A stretch of DNA of 58,921 nt from positions 1-58,921 of the forward strand of contig NW_003143917.1 of NCBI RefSeq assembly GCF_000003605.2. Reading direction: 5' to 3'. This document shows, piece after piece, positions 37,761 through 52,744 of this stretch. Within the stretch, counting starts at the first letter, position 1, and every line of letters starts with the position of its first letter. This DNA is from Saccoglossus kowalevskii (taxonomy: Eukaryota; Hemichordata; Enteropneusta; Harrimaniidae). Under the pieces are notes generated by a model. It did not search any database and was not told the origin of the DNA. It saw nothing but the letters and a program-made list of their open reading frames with translations. The position numbers and the translations under genes were made by a program.

Positions 37761-40700
37761 ACACGTGGTCCTTCGCTCATATTTATAGTATAAACGTGGT
37801 CCTTTGCTCATATTTATAATATAAACGTGGTCCTTCGCCGGCTCATATGTATTATATAAACGTGGTCCTTCGCTCATATTTATAATATAAACGTGGTCCT
37901 TTGCTCATATTTATAACGTACTCATGGCCCTTCGCTTATATTTATAATACGAACGTTGTCCTTTGCTCATATTTATAATATAAACGTGGTCTTTTGCTCA
38001 TATTTATAATATAAACGTGGTCCTTTGCTCATATTTATATTATACACGTGGTCCTTCGCTCATATTTGTCACGTAATCATGGTCCTTCACTCATATTTAT
38101 AATACGAACGTGGTCCTTTGCTCATATTTATAATATAAACGTGGTCCTTCGCTCATATTTATAATATAGACATGGTCCTTCGCTCATATTTATAATATAC
38201 ACGTGGTCCTTCGCTCATATTTGTCACGTAATCATGGTCCTTCGCTCATATTTATAATATAAACGTGGTCCTTCGCTCATATTTATAAGATAAACATGGT
38301 TCTTCGCTCATATTTATAAGATAAACGTGGTTCTTCGCTCATATTTATCACGTACTCATGGTCCTTCGCTCATATTTATAATATAAACGTTGTCCTTCGC
38401 TCATACTAATAATATAAACGTGGTCCTTCGCTCTTATTTATAATATAAACGTGGTCCTTCGCTCATATTTATCACGTAATCGTGGTCCTTCGCTCATATT
38501 TATGATATAAACGTGGTCCTTCGCTCATATTTGTCACGTAATCACGGTCTTTCGCTCATATTTATAATATAATCGTGGTCCTTCGCTCTTATTTATAATA
38601 TAAACGTGGTCCTTCGCTCATATTTATGATATAAACGTGGTCCTTCGCTCATATTTATAATATAAACCTGGTCCTTCGCTCTTATTTATATATAAACGTG
38701 GTCCTTCGCTCTTATTTATAATATAAACGTGGTCCTTCGCTCTTATTTATAATATAAACGTGGTCCTTCGCTCATATTTATAATATAAACGTGGTCCTTC
38801 TCTCATATTTATCACCTAATCATGGTCCTTCGCTCATATGTATAATATAAACGTGGTTCTTCGCTCATATTTATGATATAGACGTGATCCTTCGCTCATA
38901 TTTATAATATAAACGTGTTCCTTCGCTCATATTTATAATATAAACGTGGTCCTTCGCTCATATTTATAATATAAACGTGGTCCTTCGCTCATATTTATAA
39001 TATAAACGTGGTCCTTTGCTCATATTTATAATATAAATGTGGTCCTTCGCTCATATTTATCACGTAATCGTGGTCCTTCGCTCTTATTTATAATATAAAC
39101 GTGGTCCTTCGCTCATATTTATAATATAAACATGGTCCTTCGCTCATATTTAAAATATACACGTGGTCCTTCGCTCATATTTGTCACGTAATCATGGTCC
39201 TTCACTCATATTTATAATGCGAACGTGGTCCTTTGCTCATATTTATAATATAAACGTGGTCCTTCGCTCATATTTATAATATAAACATGGTCCTTCGCTC
39301 ATATTCATAATATACACGTGGTCCTTCGCTAATATTTATAATATAAACGTGGTCCTTTGCTCATATTTATAATATAAGCGTGGTCCTTCGCCGGCTCATA
39401 TGTATTATATAAACGTGGTCCTTCGCTCATATTTATAATATAAACGTGGTCCTTTGCTCATATTTAGAACGTACTCGTGGTCCTTCGCTCATATTTATAA
39501 TACGAACGTGGTCCTTTGCTCATATTTATAATATAAACGTGATCTTTTGCTCATATTTATAATATAAACGTGGTCCTTCGCTCATATTTATATTATACAC
39601 GTGGTCCTTCGCTCATATTTGTCACGTAATCATGGTCCTTCACTCATATTTATAATACGAACGTGGTCCTTTGCTCATATTTATAATATAAACGTGGTCC
39701 TTCGCTCATATTTATAATATAAACATGGTCCTTCGCTCATATTTATAATATACACGTGGTCCTTCGCTCATATTTGTCACGTAATCATGGTCCTTCGCTC
39801 ATATTTATCATATAAACGTGGTCCTTCGCTCATATTTATAAGATAAACGTGGTTCTTCGCTCATATTTATAAGATAAACGTGGTCCTTCGCTCATATTTA
39901 TCACGTACGCATGGTCCTTCGCTCATATTTATAATATAAACGTTGTCCTTCGCTCATACTAATAATATAAACGTGGTCCTTCGCTCTTATTTATAATATA
40001 AACGTGGTCCTTCGCTCATATTTATCACGTAATCGTGGTCCTTCGCTCATATTTATGATATAAACGTGGTCCTTCGCTCATATTTGTCACGTAATCACGG
40101 TCCTTCGCTCATATTTATAATATAATCGTGGTCCTTCGCTCTTATTTATAATATAAACGTGGTCCTTCGCTCATATTTATGATATAAACGTGGTCCTTCG
40201 CTCATATTTATAATATAAACCTGGTCCTTCGCTGTTATTTATAATATAAACGTGGTCCTTCGCTCTTATTTATAATATAAACGTGGTCCTTCGCTCTTAT
40301 TTATAATATAAACGTGGTCCTTCGCTCATATTTATAATATACACGTGGTCCTTCGCTCATATTTGTCACGTAATCATGGTCCTTCACTCATATTTATAAT
40401 ACGAACGTGGTCCTTTGCTCATATTTATAATATAAACGTGGTCCTTCGCTCATATTTGTAATATAAACATGGTCCTTCGCTCATATTCATAATATACACG
40501 TGGTCCTTCGCTCATATTTATAGTATAAACGTGGTCCTTTGCTCATATTTATAATATAAACGTGGTCCTTCGCCGGCTCATATGTATTATATAAACGTGG
40601 TCCTTCGCTCATATTTATAATATAAACGTGGTCCTTTGCTCATATTTATAACGTACTCATGGCCCTTCGCTTATATTTATAATACGAACGTTGTCCTTTG

Positions 40701-41470
40701 CTCATATTTATAATATAAACGTGGTCTTTTGCTCATATTTATAATATAAACGTGGTCCTTTGCTCATATTTATATTATACACGTGGTCCTTCGCTCATAT
40801 TTGTCACGTAATCATGGTCCTTCACTCATATTTATAATACGAACGTGGTCCTTTGCTCATATTTATAATATAAACGTGGTCCTTCGCTCATATTTATAAT
40901 ATAGACATGGTCCTTCGCTCATATTTATAATATACACGTGGTCCTTCGCTCATATTTGTCACGTAATCATGGTCCTTCGCTCATATTTATAATATAAACG
41001 TGGTCCTTCGCTCATATTTATAAGATAAACATGGTTCTTCGCTCATATTTATAAGATAAACGTGGTTCTTCGCTCATATTTATCACGTACTCATGGTCCT
41101 TCGCTCATATTTATAATATAAACGTTGTCCTTCGCTCATACTAATAATATAAACGTGGTCCTTCGCTCTTATTTATAATATAAACGTGGTCCTTCGCTCA
41201 TATTTATCACGTAATCGTGGTCCTTCGCTCATATTTATGATATAAACGTGGTCCTTCGCTCATATTTGTCACGTAATCACGGTCTTTCGCTCATATTTAT
41301 AATATAATCGTGGTCCTTCGCTCTTATTTATAATATAAACGTGGTCCTTCGCTCATATTTATGATATAAACGTGGTCCTTCGCTCATATTTATAATATAA
41401 ACCTGGTCCTTCGCTCTTATTTATAATATAAACGTGGTCCTTCGCTCTTATTTATAATATAAACGTGGTC
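37761..41470 (+). repeat. Overlapping 2,735-bp and 1,182-bp higher-order periods in B2
   Basis: About 37,720-38,760 recurs at 40,455-41,495 with offset 2,735 (88 monomers plus small indels). Shared rarities include CTTATATTTATAATACGAACG followed by TTGTCC (37,931 and 40,666), TATAGTATAAACG (37,787 and 40,522) and AAGATAAACATGG (38,287 and 41,022). Superimposed on this, the CGGC monomers at 39,391, 40,573 and 41,755 are spaced exactly 1,182 bp (38 monomers plus the 4-bp insert), and the next, at 42,906, is 1,151 bp on (37 monomers plus 4). Confidence 0.82.
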
Positions 41471-42584
41471 CTTCGCTCTTATTTATAATATAAACGTGGT
41501 CCTTCGCTCATATTTATAATATACACGTGGTCCTTCGCTCATATTTGTCACGTAATCATGGTCCTTCACTCATATTTATAATACGAACGTGGTCCTTTGC
41601 TCATATTTATAATATAAACGTGGTCCTTCGCTCATATTTGTAATATAAACATGGTCCTTCGCTCATATTCATAATATACACGTGGTCCTTCGCTCATATT
41701 TATAGTATAAACGTGGTCCTTTGCTCATATTTATAATATAAACGTGGTCCTTCGCCGGCTCATATGTATTATATAAACGTAGTCATTCGCTCATATTTAT
41801 AATATAAACGTGGTCCTTTGCTCATATTTATAACGTACTCATGGCCCTTCGCTCATATTTATAATACGAACGTGGTCCTTTGCTCATATTTATAATATAA
41901 ACGTGGTCTTTTGCTCATATTTATAATATAAACGTGGTCCTTCGCTCATATTTATATTATACACGTGGTCCTTCGCTCATATTTGTCACGTAATCATGGT
42001 CCTTTACTCATATTTATAATACGAACGTGGTCCTTTGCTCATATTAATAATATAATCGTGGTCCTTCGCTCTTATTTGTAATATTAACGTGGTCCTTCGC
42101 TCATATTTGTGATATAAACGTGGTCCTTCGCTCATATTTATAATATAAACGTGGTCCTTCGCTCTTATTTATAATGTAAACGTGGTCCTTCGCTCTTATT
42201 TATAATGTAAACGTGGTCCTTCGCTCTTATTTATAATATAAACGTGGTCCTTCGCTCATATTTATAATATAAACGTGGTCCTTCTCTCATATTTATAATA
42301 TAATCATGGTCCTTCGCTCATATTTATAATATAAACGTGGTTCTTCGCTCATATTCATGATATAAACGTGATCCTTCGCTCATATTTATAATATAAACGT
42401 GATCCTTCGCTCATATTTATAATATAAACGTGGTCCTTCGCTCATATTTATAATATAAACGTGGTCCTTCGCTCATATTTATAATATAAACGTGGTCCTT
42501 CGCTCATATTTATAATATAAACGTGGTCCTTTGCTCATATTTATAATATAAATGTGGTCCTTCGCTCATATTTATCACGTAATC

Positions 42585-45500
42585 GTGGTCCTTCGCTCAT
42601 ATTTATAATACGAACGTGGTCCTTTGCTCATATTTATAATATAAACGTGGTCCTTTGCTCATATTTATAATATAAACGTGGTCCTTCGCTCATATTTATA
42701 TTATACACGTGGTCCTTCGCTCATATTTGTCACGTAATCATGGTCCTTCACTCATATTTATAATAGGAACGTGGTCCTTTGCTCATATTTATAATATAAA
42801 CGTGGTCCTTCGCTCATATTTATAATATAAACATGGTCCTGCGCTCATATTTATAATATACACGTGGTCCTTTGCTCATATTTATAATATAAACGTGGTC
42901 CTTCGCCGGCTCTTATGTATTATATAAACGTGGTCCTTCGCTCATATTTATAATATAAACGTGGTCCTTTGCTCATATTTATAACGTACTCATGGTCCTT
43001 CGCTCATATTTATAATACGAACGTGGTCCTTTGCTCATATTTATAATATAAACGTGGTCTTTTGCTCATATTTATAACATAAACGTGGTCCTTCGCTCAT
43101 ATTTATAATATAAACGTGGTCCTTCGCTCATATTTATAATATAAACGTGGTCCTTTGCTCATATTTATAATATAAATGTGGTCCTTCGCTCATATTTATC
43201 ACGTAATCGTGGTCTTTCGCTCTTATTTATAATATAAACGTGGTCCTTCTCTCATATTTATAATATAAACGTGGTTCTTCGCTCATGTTTATAATATAAA
43301 CGTGGTCCTTCGCTCATATTTATAAAATAAACGTGGTCCTTTGCTCATATTTATAATATAAACGTGCTCCTTCGCTCATATGTATAATATAAACGTGCTC
43401 CTTTGCTCATATTTATAACGTACTCATGGTCCTTCACTCATATTTATAATATAAACGTGGTCCTTCGCTCATATTTATAATATAAACGTGATCTTTTGCT
43501 CATATTTATAATATAAACGTGGTCCTTCGCTCATATTTATATTATACACGTGGTCCTTCGCTCATATTTGTCACGTAATCATGGTCCTTCACTCATATTT
43601 ATAATACGAACGTGGTCCTTTGCTCATATTTATAATATAAACGTGGTCCTTCGCTCATATTTATAATATAAACATGGTCCTTCGCTCATATTTATAATAT
43701 ACACGTGGTCCTTCGCTCATATTTGTCACGTAATCATGGTCCTTCGCTCATATTTATAATATAAACGTGGTCCTTCGCTCATATTTATAAGATAAACGTG
43801 GTTCTTCGCTCATATTTATAAGATAAACGTGGTTCTTCGCTCATATTTATCACGTACTCATGGTCCTTCGCTCATATTTATAATATAAACGTTGTACTTC
43901 GCTCATACTAATAATATAAACGTGGTCCTTCGCTCTTATTTATAATATAAACGTGGTCCTTCGCTCATATTTATCACGTAATCGTGGTCCTTCGCTCATA
44001 TTTATGATATAAACGTGGTCCTTCGCTCATATTTATAATATAATCGTGGTCCTTCGCTCTTATTTATAATATAAACGTGGTCCTTCGCTCATATTTATAA
44101 TATAAACGTGGTCCTTCGCTCATATTTATAATATAAACGTGGTCCTTCGCTCATATTTATAATATAAACGTGGTCCTTCGCTCTTATTTATAATATAAAC
44201 GTGGTCCTTCGCTCTTATTTATAATATAAACGTGGTCCTTCGCTCTTATTTATAATATAAACGTGGTCCTTCGCTCATATTTATAATATACACGTGGTCC
44301 TTCGCTCATATTTGTCACGTAATCATGGTCCTTCACTCATATTTATAATACGAACGTGGTCCTTTGCTCATATTTATAATATAAACGTGGTCCTTCGCTC
44401 ATATTTGTAATATAAACATGGTCCTTCGCTCATATTCATAATATACACGTGGTCCTTCGCTCATATTTATAGTATAAACGTCGTCCTTTGCTTATATTTA
44501 TAATATAAACGTGGTCCTTTGCTCATATTTATAACGTACTCATGGCCCTTCGCTCATATTTATAATACGAACGTGGTCCTTTGCTCATATTTATAATATA
44601 AACGTGGTCTTTTGCTCATATTTATAATATAAACGTGGTCCTTCGCTCATATTTATATTATACACGTGGTCCTTCGCTCATATTTGTCACGTAATCATGG
44701 TCCTTCACTCATATTTATAATACGAACGTGGTCCTTTGCTCATATTTATAATATAAACGTGGTCCTTCGCTCATATTTATAATATAGACATGGTCCTTCG
44801 CTCATATTTATAATATACACGTGGTCCTTCGCTCATATTTGTCACGTAATCATGGTCCTTCGCTCATATTTATAATATAAACGTGGTCCTTCGCTCATAT
44901 TTATAAGATAAACGTGGTTCTTCGCTCATATTTATAAGATAAACGTGGTTCTTCGCTCATATTTATCACGTACTCATGGTCCTTCGCTCATATTTATAAT
45001 ATAAACGTTGTCCTTCGCTCATACTAATAATATAAACGTGGTCCTTCGCTCTTATTTATAATATAAACGTGGTCCTTCGCTCATATTTATCACGTAATCG
45101 TGGTCCTTCGCTCATATTTATGATATAAACGTGGTCCTTCGCTCTTATTTATAATATAAACGTGGTCCTTCGCTCATATTTATGATATAAACGTGGTCCT
45201 TCGCTCATATTTATAATATAAACCTGGTCCTTCGCTCTTATTTATAATATAAACGTGGTCCTTCGCTCTTATTTATAATATAAACGTGGTCCTTCGCTCT
45301 TACTTATAATATAAACGTGGTCCTTCGCTCATATTTATAATATAAACGTGGTCCTTCGCTCATATTTATCACCTAATCATGGTCCTTCGCTCATATTTAT
45401 AATATAAACGTGGTCCTTCGCTCATATTTATGATATAAACGTGGTCCTTCGCTCATATTTATAATATAAACGTGGTCCTTCGCTCATATTTATAATATAA

Positions 45501-45834
45501 ACGTGGTCCTTTGCTCATATTTATAATATAAATGTGGTCCTTCGCTCATATTTATCACGTAATCGTGGTCCTTCGCTCTTATTTATAATATAAACGTGGT
45601 CCTTCGCTCATATTTATAATATAAACGTGGTCCTTCGCTCATGTTTATAATATAAACGTGGTCCTTCGCTCATATTTATAATATAAACGTGGTCCTTCGC
45701 TCATATTTATATTATACACGTGGTCCTTCGCTCATATTTGTCACGTAATCATGGTCCTTCACTCATATTTATAATACGAACGTGGTCCTTTGCTCATATT
45801 TATAATATAAACGTGGTACTTCGCTCATATTTAT
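42585..45834 (+). repeat. Long family-B segmental duplication, copy 2
   Basis: Partner of 25,700-28,984. Near 44,510 it has lost exactly two units (35 + 31 bp) relative to copy 1, including the CGGC-insertion monomer, while the 31-bp register is kept on both sides. Its left edge joins a CACGTAATCGTGG monomer where copy 1 has CACGTACTCGTGG. Confidence 0.85.
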
Positions 45835-46527
45835 AATATAAACGTGATCCTTCGCTCATATTTATAATATACACGTGGTCCTTCGCTCATATTTGTCACG
45901 TAATCATGGTCCTTCACTCATATTTATAATACGAACGCGGTCCTTCGGTCATATTAATAATCTAAACGTGGTACTTCGCTCATATGTATAATATAAACGT
46001 GGTTCTTCGCTCATATTTGTAATATAAACATGGTCCTTCGCTCATATTCATAACATACACGTGGTCCTTCGCTCATATTTATAGTATAAACGTGGTCCTT
46101 TGCTCATATTTATAATATAAACGTGGTCCTTCGCCGGCTCATATGTATTATATAAACGTGGTCCTTCGCTCATATTTATAATATAAACGTGGTCCTTTGC
46201 TCATATTTATAACGTACTCATGGCCCTTCGCTCATATTTATAATACGAACGTGGTCCTTTGCTCATATTTATAATATAAACGTGGTCTTTTGCTCATATT
46301 TATAATATAAACGTGGTCCTTCGCTCATATTTATATTATACACGTGGTCCTTCGCTCATATTTGTCACGTAATCATGGTCCTTCACTCATATTTATAATA
46401 CGAATGTGGTCCTTTGCTCATATTTATAATATAAACGTGGTCCTTCGCTCATATTTATAATATAGACATGGTCCTTCGCTCATATTTATAATATACACGT
46501 GGTCCTTCGCTCATATTTGTCACGTAA

Positions 46528-47472
46528 TCATGGTCCTTCGCTCTTATTTATAATATAAACGTGGTCCTTCGCTCATATTTATAATATAAACGTGGTCCTT
46601 CGCTCATGTTTATAATATAAACGTGGTCCTTCGCTCATATTTATAATATAAACGTGGTCCTTTGCTCATATTTATAATATAAACGTGCTCCTTCGCTCAT
46701 ATGTATAATATAAACGTGGTCCTTTGCTCATATTTATAATATAAACGTGGTCTTTTGCTCATATTTATAATATAAACGTGGTCTTTTGCTCATATTTATA
46801 ATATAAACGTGGTCCTTCGCTCATATTTATATTATACACGTGGTCCTTCGCTCATATTTGTCACGTAATCATGGTCCTTCACTCATATTTATAATACGAA
46901 CGTGGTCCTTTGCTCATATTTATAATATAAACGTGGTACTTCGCTCATATTTATAATATAAACATGGTCCTTCGCTCATATTTATAATATACACGTGGTC
47001 CTTCGCTCATATTTGTCACGTAATCATGGTCCTTCGCTCATATTTATAATATAAACGTCGTCCTTCGCTCATATTTATAAGATAAACGTGGTTCTTCGCT
47101 CATATTTATAAGATAAACGTTGTTCTTCGCTCATATTTATCACGTACTCATGGTCCTTCGCTCATATTTATAATATAAACGTTGTCCTTCGCTCATACTA
47201 ATAATATGAACGTGGTCCTTCGCTCTTATTTATAATATAAACGTGGTCCTTCGCTCATATTTATCACGTAATCGTGGTCCTTCGCTCATATTTATGATAT
47301 AAACGTGGTCCTTCGCTCATATTTGTCACGTAATCACGGTCCTTCGCTCATATTTATAATATAATCGTGGTCCTTCGCTCTTATTTATAATACAAACGTG
47401 GTCCTTCGCTCATATTTATGATATAAACGTGGTCCTTCGCTCATATTTATAATATAAACCTGGTCCTTCGCT
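46528..47472 (+). repeat. Family-B block, copy 2 of 29,240-30,185
   Basis: Same monomer order as 29,240-30,185, with small differences such as AACGTTGTTCTT near 47,118 and AATATGAACG near 47,207. Together with 42,585-45,834 it shows that about 4.5 kb of B1 is represented a second time in B2, separated by a longer insert (45,835-46,527 versus 28,985-29,239). Confidence 0.82.
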
Positions 47473-49740
47473 CATATTTATAATATAAACATGGTCCTTC
47501 GCTCATATTTATAATATACATGTGATCCTTCGCTCATATTTGTCACGTAATCATGGTCCTTCGCTCATATTTATAATATAAACGTGTTCCTTCGCTCATA
47601 TTTATAAGATAAACGTGGTTCTTCGCTCATATTTATAAGATAAACGTGGTTCTTCGCTCATATTTATCACGTACTCATGGTCCTTCGCTCATATTTATAA
47701 TATAAACGTTGTCCTTCGCTCATACTAATAATATAAACGTGGTCCTTCGCTCTTATTTATAATATAAACGTGGTCCTTCGCTCATATTTATCACGTAATC
47801 GTGGTCCTTCGCTCATATTTATGATATAAACGTGGTCCTTCGCTCATATTTGTCACATAATCACGGTCCTTCGCTCATATTTATAATATAATCGTGGTCC
47901 TTCGCTCTTATTTGTAATATAAACGTGGTCCTTCGCTCATATTTATGATATAAACGTGGTCCTTCGCTCATATTTATAATATAAACGTGGTCCTTCGCTC
48001 TTATTTATAATGTAAACGTGGTCCTTCGCTCTTATTTATAATATAAACGTGGTCCTTCGCTCTTATTTATAATATAAACGTGGTCCTTCGCTCATATTTA
48101 TAATATAAACGTGGTCCTTCGCTCATATTTATCACCTAATCATGGTCCTTCGCTCATATTTATAATATAAACGTGGTTCTTCGCTCATATTTATGATATA
48201 GACGTGATCCTTCGCTCATATTTATAATATAAACGTGGTCCTTCGCTCATATTTATAATATAAACGTGGTCCTTCGCTCATATTTATAATATAAACGTGG
48301 TCCTTCGCTCATATTTATAATATAAACGTGGTCCTTTGCTCATATTTATAATATAAATGTGGTCCTTCGCTCATATTTATCACGTAATCGTGGTCCTTCG
48401 CTCTTATTTATAATATAAACGTGGTCCTTCGCTCATATTTATAATATAAACATGGTCTTTCGCTCATATTTATAATATACACGTGGTCCTTCGCTCATAT
48501 TTATATTATACACGTGGTCCTTCGCTCATATTTGTCACGTAATCATGGTCCTTCACTCATATTTATAATAGGAACGTGGTCCTTTGCTCATATTTATAAT
48601 ATAAACGTGGTCCTTCGCTCATATTTATAATATAAACATGGTCCTGCGCTCATATTTATAATATAAACGTGGTCCTTTGCTCATATTTATAATATAAACG
48701 TGGTCCTTCGCCGGCTCATATGTATTATATAAAACATGGTCCTTCGCTCATATTTATAATATAAACGTGGTCCTTTGCTCATATTTATAACGTACTCGTG
48801 GTCCTTCGCTCATATTTATATGACGAACGTGGTCCTTTGCTCATATTTATAATATAAACGTGGTCCTTTGCTCATATTTATAATATAAACGTGGTCCTTC
48901 GCTCATATTTATATTATACACGTGGTCCTTCGCTCATATTTGTCACGTAATCATGGCCCTTCACTCATATTTATAATACGAACGTGGTCCTTTGCTCATA
49001 TTTATAATATAAACGTGGTCCTTCGCTCATATTTATAATATAAACATGGTCCTTCGCTCATATTTATAATATACACGTGGTCCTTCGCTCATATTTATAA
49101 TATAAACGTGGTCCTTTGCTCATATTTATAATATAAACGTGGTCTTTTGCTCATATTTATAATATAAACGTGGTCTTTTGCTCATATTTATAATATAAAC
49201 GTGGTCCTTCGCTCATATTTATAATATAAACGTGGTCCTTCGCTTATATTTATAATATAAACGTGGTCCTTCGCTCATATTTATAATATAAACGTGGTCC
49301 TTCGCTCATATTTATAATATAAACGTGGTCCTTTGCTCATATTTAAAATATAAATGTGGTCCTTCGCTCATATTTATCACGTAATCGTGGTCTTTCGCTC
49401 TTATTTATAATATAAACGTGGTCCTTCGCTCATATTTATAATATAAACGTGGTCCTTCGCTCATGTTTATAATATAAACGTGGTCCTTCGCTCATATTTA
49501 TAATATAAACGTGGTCCTTTGCTCATATTTATAATATAAACGTGCTCCTTCGCTCATATGTATAATATAAACGTGGTCCTTTGCTCATATTTATAACGTA
49601 TTCATGGTCCTTCGCTCATATTTATAATAGAAACGTGGTCCTTCGCTCATATTTATAATATAAACGTGGTCCTTTGCTCATATTTATAATATAAACGTGG
49701 TCCTTTGCTCATATTTATAACGTACTCGTGGTCCTTCGCT

Positions 49741-51174
49741 CATATTTATAATACGAACGTGGTCCTTTGCTCCTATTTATACTATAAACGTGGTCCTTTG
49801 CTCATATTAATAATATAAACGTGGTCCTTCGCTCATATTTATATTATACACGTGGTCCTTCGCTCATATTTGTCACGTAATCATGGTCCTTCACTTATAT
49901 TTATAATACGAACGTGGTCCTTTGCTCATATTTATAATATAAACGTGGTCCTTCGCTCATGTTTATAATATAAACGTGGTCCTTCGCTCATATTTATAAT
50001 ATAAACGTGGTCCTTTGCTCATATTTATAATATAAACGTGCTCCTTCGCTCATATGTATAATATAAACGTGGTCCTTTGCTCATATTTATAACGTACTCA
50101 TGGTCCTTCGCTCATATTTATAATATAAACGTGGTCCTTCGCTCATATTTATAATATAAACGTGGTCCTTTGCTCATATTTATAATATAAACGTGGTCCT
50201 TCGCCGGCTCATATGTATTATATAAACGTGGTCCTTCGCTCATATTTATAATATAAACGTGGTCCTTTGCTCATATTTATAACGTACTCGTGGTCCTTCG
50301 CTCATATTTATAATACGAACGTGGTCCTTTGCTCATATTTATAATATAAACGTGGTACTTTGCTCATATTTATAATATAAACGTGGTCCTTCGCTCATAT
50401 TTATATTATACACGTGGTCCTTCGCTCATATTTGTCACGTAATCATGGTCCTTCACTCATATTTATAATACGAACGTGGTCCTTTGCTCCTATTTATACT
50501 ATAAACGTGGTCCTTTGCTCATATTTATAATATAAACGTGGTCCTTCGCTCATATTTATATTATACACGTGGTCCTTCGCTCATATTTGTCACGTAATCA
50601 TGGTCCTTCACTCATATTTATAATACGAACGTGGTCCTTTGCTCATATTTATAATATAAACGTGGTCCTTCGCTCATGTTTATAATATAAACGTGGTCCT
50701 TCGCTCATATTTATAATATAAACGTGGTCCTTTGCTCATATTTATAATATAAACGTGCTCCTTCGCTCATATGTATAATATAAACGTGGTCCTTTGCTCA
50801 TATTTATAACGTACTCATGGTCCTTCGCTCATATTTATAATATAAACGTGGTCCTTCGCTCATATTTATAATATAAACGTGGTCCTTTGCTCATATTTAT
50901 AATATAAACGTGGTCCTTCGCCGGCTCATATGTATTATATAAACGTGGTCCTTCGCTCATATTTATAATATAAACGTGGTCCTTTGCTCATATTTATAAC
51001 GTACTCGTGGTCCTTCGCTCATATTTATAATACGAACGTGGTCCTTTGCTCATATTTATAATATAAACGTGGTACTTTGCTCATATTTATAATATAAACG
51101 TGGTCCTTCGCTCATATTTATATTATACACGTGGTCCTTCGCTCATATTTGTCACGTAATCATGGTCCTTCACT
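49741..51174 (+). repeat. Exact-register 717-bp tandem duplication
   Basis: Two adjacent copies, 49,741-50,457 and 50,458-51,174, are 717 bp each (23 monomers, one carrying the 4-bp CGGC insert). Shared rarities at constant offset 717 are TCCTATTTATACTATAAAC (49,771 and 50,488), CATGTTTATAAT (gttt at 49,961 and 50,678), CGCCGGCTC (50,204 and 50,921) and GTGGTACTTTGC (50,356 and 51,073). I noticed two differences: ATTAATAAT versus ATTTATAAT near 49,808, and CACTTATAT versus CACTCATAT near 49,893. This is the most recent-looking duplication in the window. Confidence 0.88.
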
Positions 51175-51699
51175 CATATTTATAATACGAACGTGGTCCT
51201 TTGCTCATATTTATAATATAAACGTGGTCCTTCGCTCATATTTATAATATAAACATGGTCCTTCGCTCATATTTATAATATACACGTGGTCCTTCGCTCA
51301 TATTTATAATATAAACGTGGTCCTTTGCTCATATTTATAACGTACTCATGGTCCTTCGCTCATATTTATAATACGAACGTGGTCCTTTGCTCATATTTAT
51401 AATATAAACGTGGTCTTTTGCTCATATTTATAATATAAACGTGGTCCTTCGCTCATATTTATATTATACACGTGGTCCTTCGCTCATATTTGTCACGTAA
51501 TCATGGTCCTTCACTCATATTTATAATACGAACGTGGTCCTTTGCTCATATTTATAATATAAACGTGGAACTTCGCTCATATTTATAATATAAACATGGT
51601 CCTTCGCTCATATTTATAATATACACGTGGTCCTTCGCTCATATTTGTCACGTAATCATGGTCTTTCGCTCATATTTATAATATAAACGTGGTCCTTCG

Positions 51700-52050
51700 C
51701 TCATATTTATAATATAAAACATGGTCCTTCGCTTATATTTATAATATACACGTGGTCCTTCGCTCATATTTATAAATATAAACGTGGTCCTTTGCTCATA
51801 TTTATAACGTACTCATAGTCCTTCGCTCATATTTATAATACCAAACGTGGTTCTTTGCTCATATTTAATAATAATAAACGTGGTCTTTTGCTCATATTTA
51901 TAAATATAACGGGATCTTTTGCTCATATTTATAATATTAAACGTTGTTCCTTCGCTTATATTTATATTATACACGTGGTCCTTCGCTCATATTTTGTCAC
52001 GTAAATCATGGTCCTTCACTCATATTTATATACGAACGTGGTCCTTTGCT
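51700..52050. repeat. Indel-rich patch in B2
   Basis: Successive units show extra bases: TATAAAACATGG, TTTATAAATATAAACG, ATACCAAACG, TTTAATAATAATAAACG, TTTATAAATATAACGGGATC, AATATTAAACG and TTTTGTCACGTAAATCATGG. One later unit has a deletion (TTTATATACGAACG). Distance counting supports a net gain: the CGGC sites at 50,921 and 55,708 are 4,787 bp apart, whereas 154 monomers plus 4 would be 4,778. The single 69-codon open frame of the window starts in this patch. Confidence 0.8.
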
Positions 52051-52471
52051 CATATTTATAATATAAACGTGGTACTTCGCTCATATTTATCACCTAATCA
52101 TGGTCCTTCGCTCATATTTATAATATAAACGTGGTCCTTCGCTCATATTTGTCACGTAATCATGGTCCTTCGCTCATATTTATAATATAAACGTGGTCCT
52201 TCGCTCATATTTATAATATAAATGTGGTCCTTCGCTCATATTTATAATATAAACGTGGTCCTTCGCTCATATTTATAATATAAATGTGGTCCTTCGCTCA
52301 TATTTATCACGTAATCGTGGTCTTTCGCTCTTATTTATAATATAAACGTGGTCCTTCGCTCATATTTATAATATAAACGTGGTCCTTCGCTCATGTTTAT
52401 AATATAAACGTGGTCCTTCGCTCATATTTATAATATAAACGTGGTCCTATGCTCATATTTATAATATAAAC

Positions 52472-52719
52472 GTGCTCCTTCGCTCATATGTATAATATAA
52501 ACGTGGTCCTTCGCTCATATTTATAATATAAACGTGGTCTTTTGCTCATATTTATAATATAAACGTGGTTTTTTGCTCATATTTATAATATAAACGTGCT
52601 CCTTCGCTCATATGTATAATATAAACGTGGTCCTTCGCTCATATTTATAATATAAACGTGGTCTTTTGCTCATATTTATAATATAAACGTGGTTTTTTGC
52701 TCATATTTATAATATAAAC
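52472..52719 (+). repeat. Four-monomer (124-bp) tandem duplication
   Basis: The monomer order GTGCTCC plus CATATGTATAAT, a canonical unit, GTGGTCTTTTGC, then GTGGTTTTTTGC is repeated twice in direct succession (GTGCTCC at 52,472 and 52,596). The same doubled tetramer occurs at 54,394 and 54,518, and a single copy starts at 53,588. Confidence 0.85.
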
Positions 52720-52744
52720 GTGGTCCTTCGCTCATATTTATATT

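Noticed and set aside
51919-52128. 69-codon open reading frame
   Set aside because: It begins with TTG, has no ribosome-binding context, and translates the satellite in its three rotating frames (SFAHIY, VPSLIF and VLRSYL-type segments). It stays open only because indels in the 51,700-52,050 patch and TAA-poor variant monomers follow one another. Not a gene.
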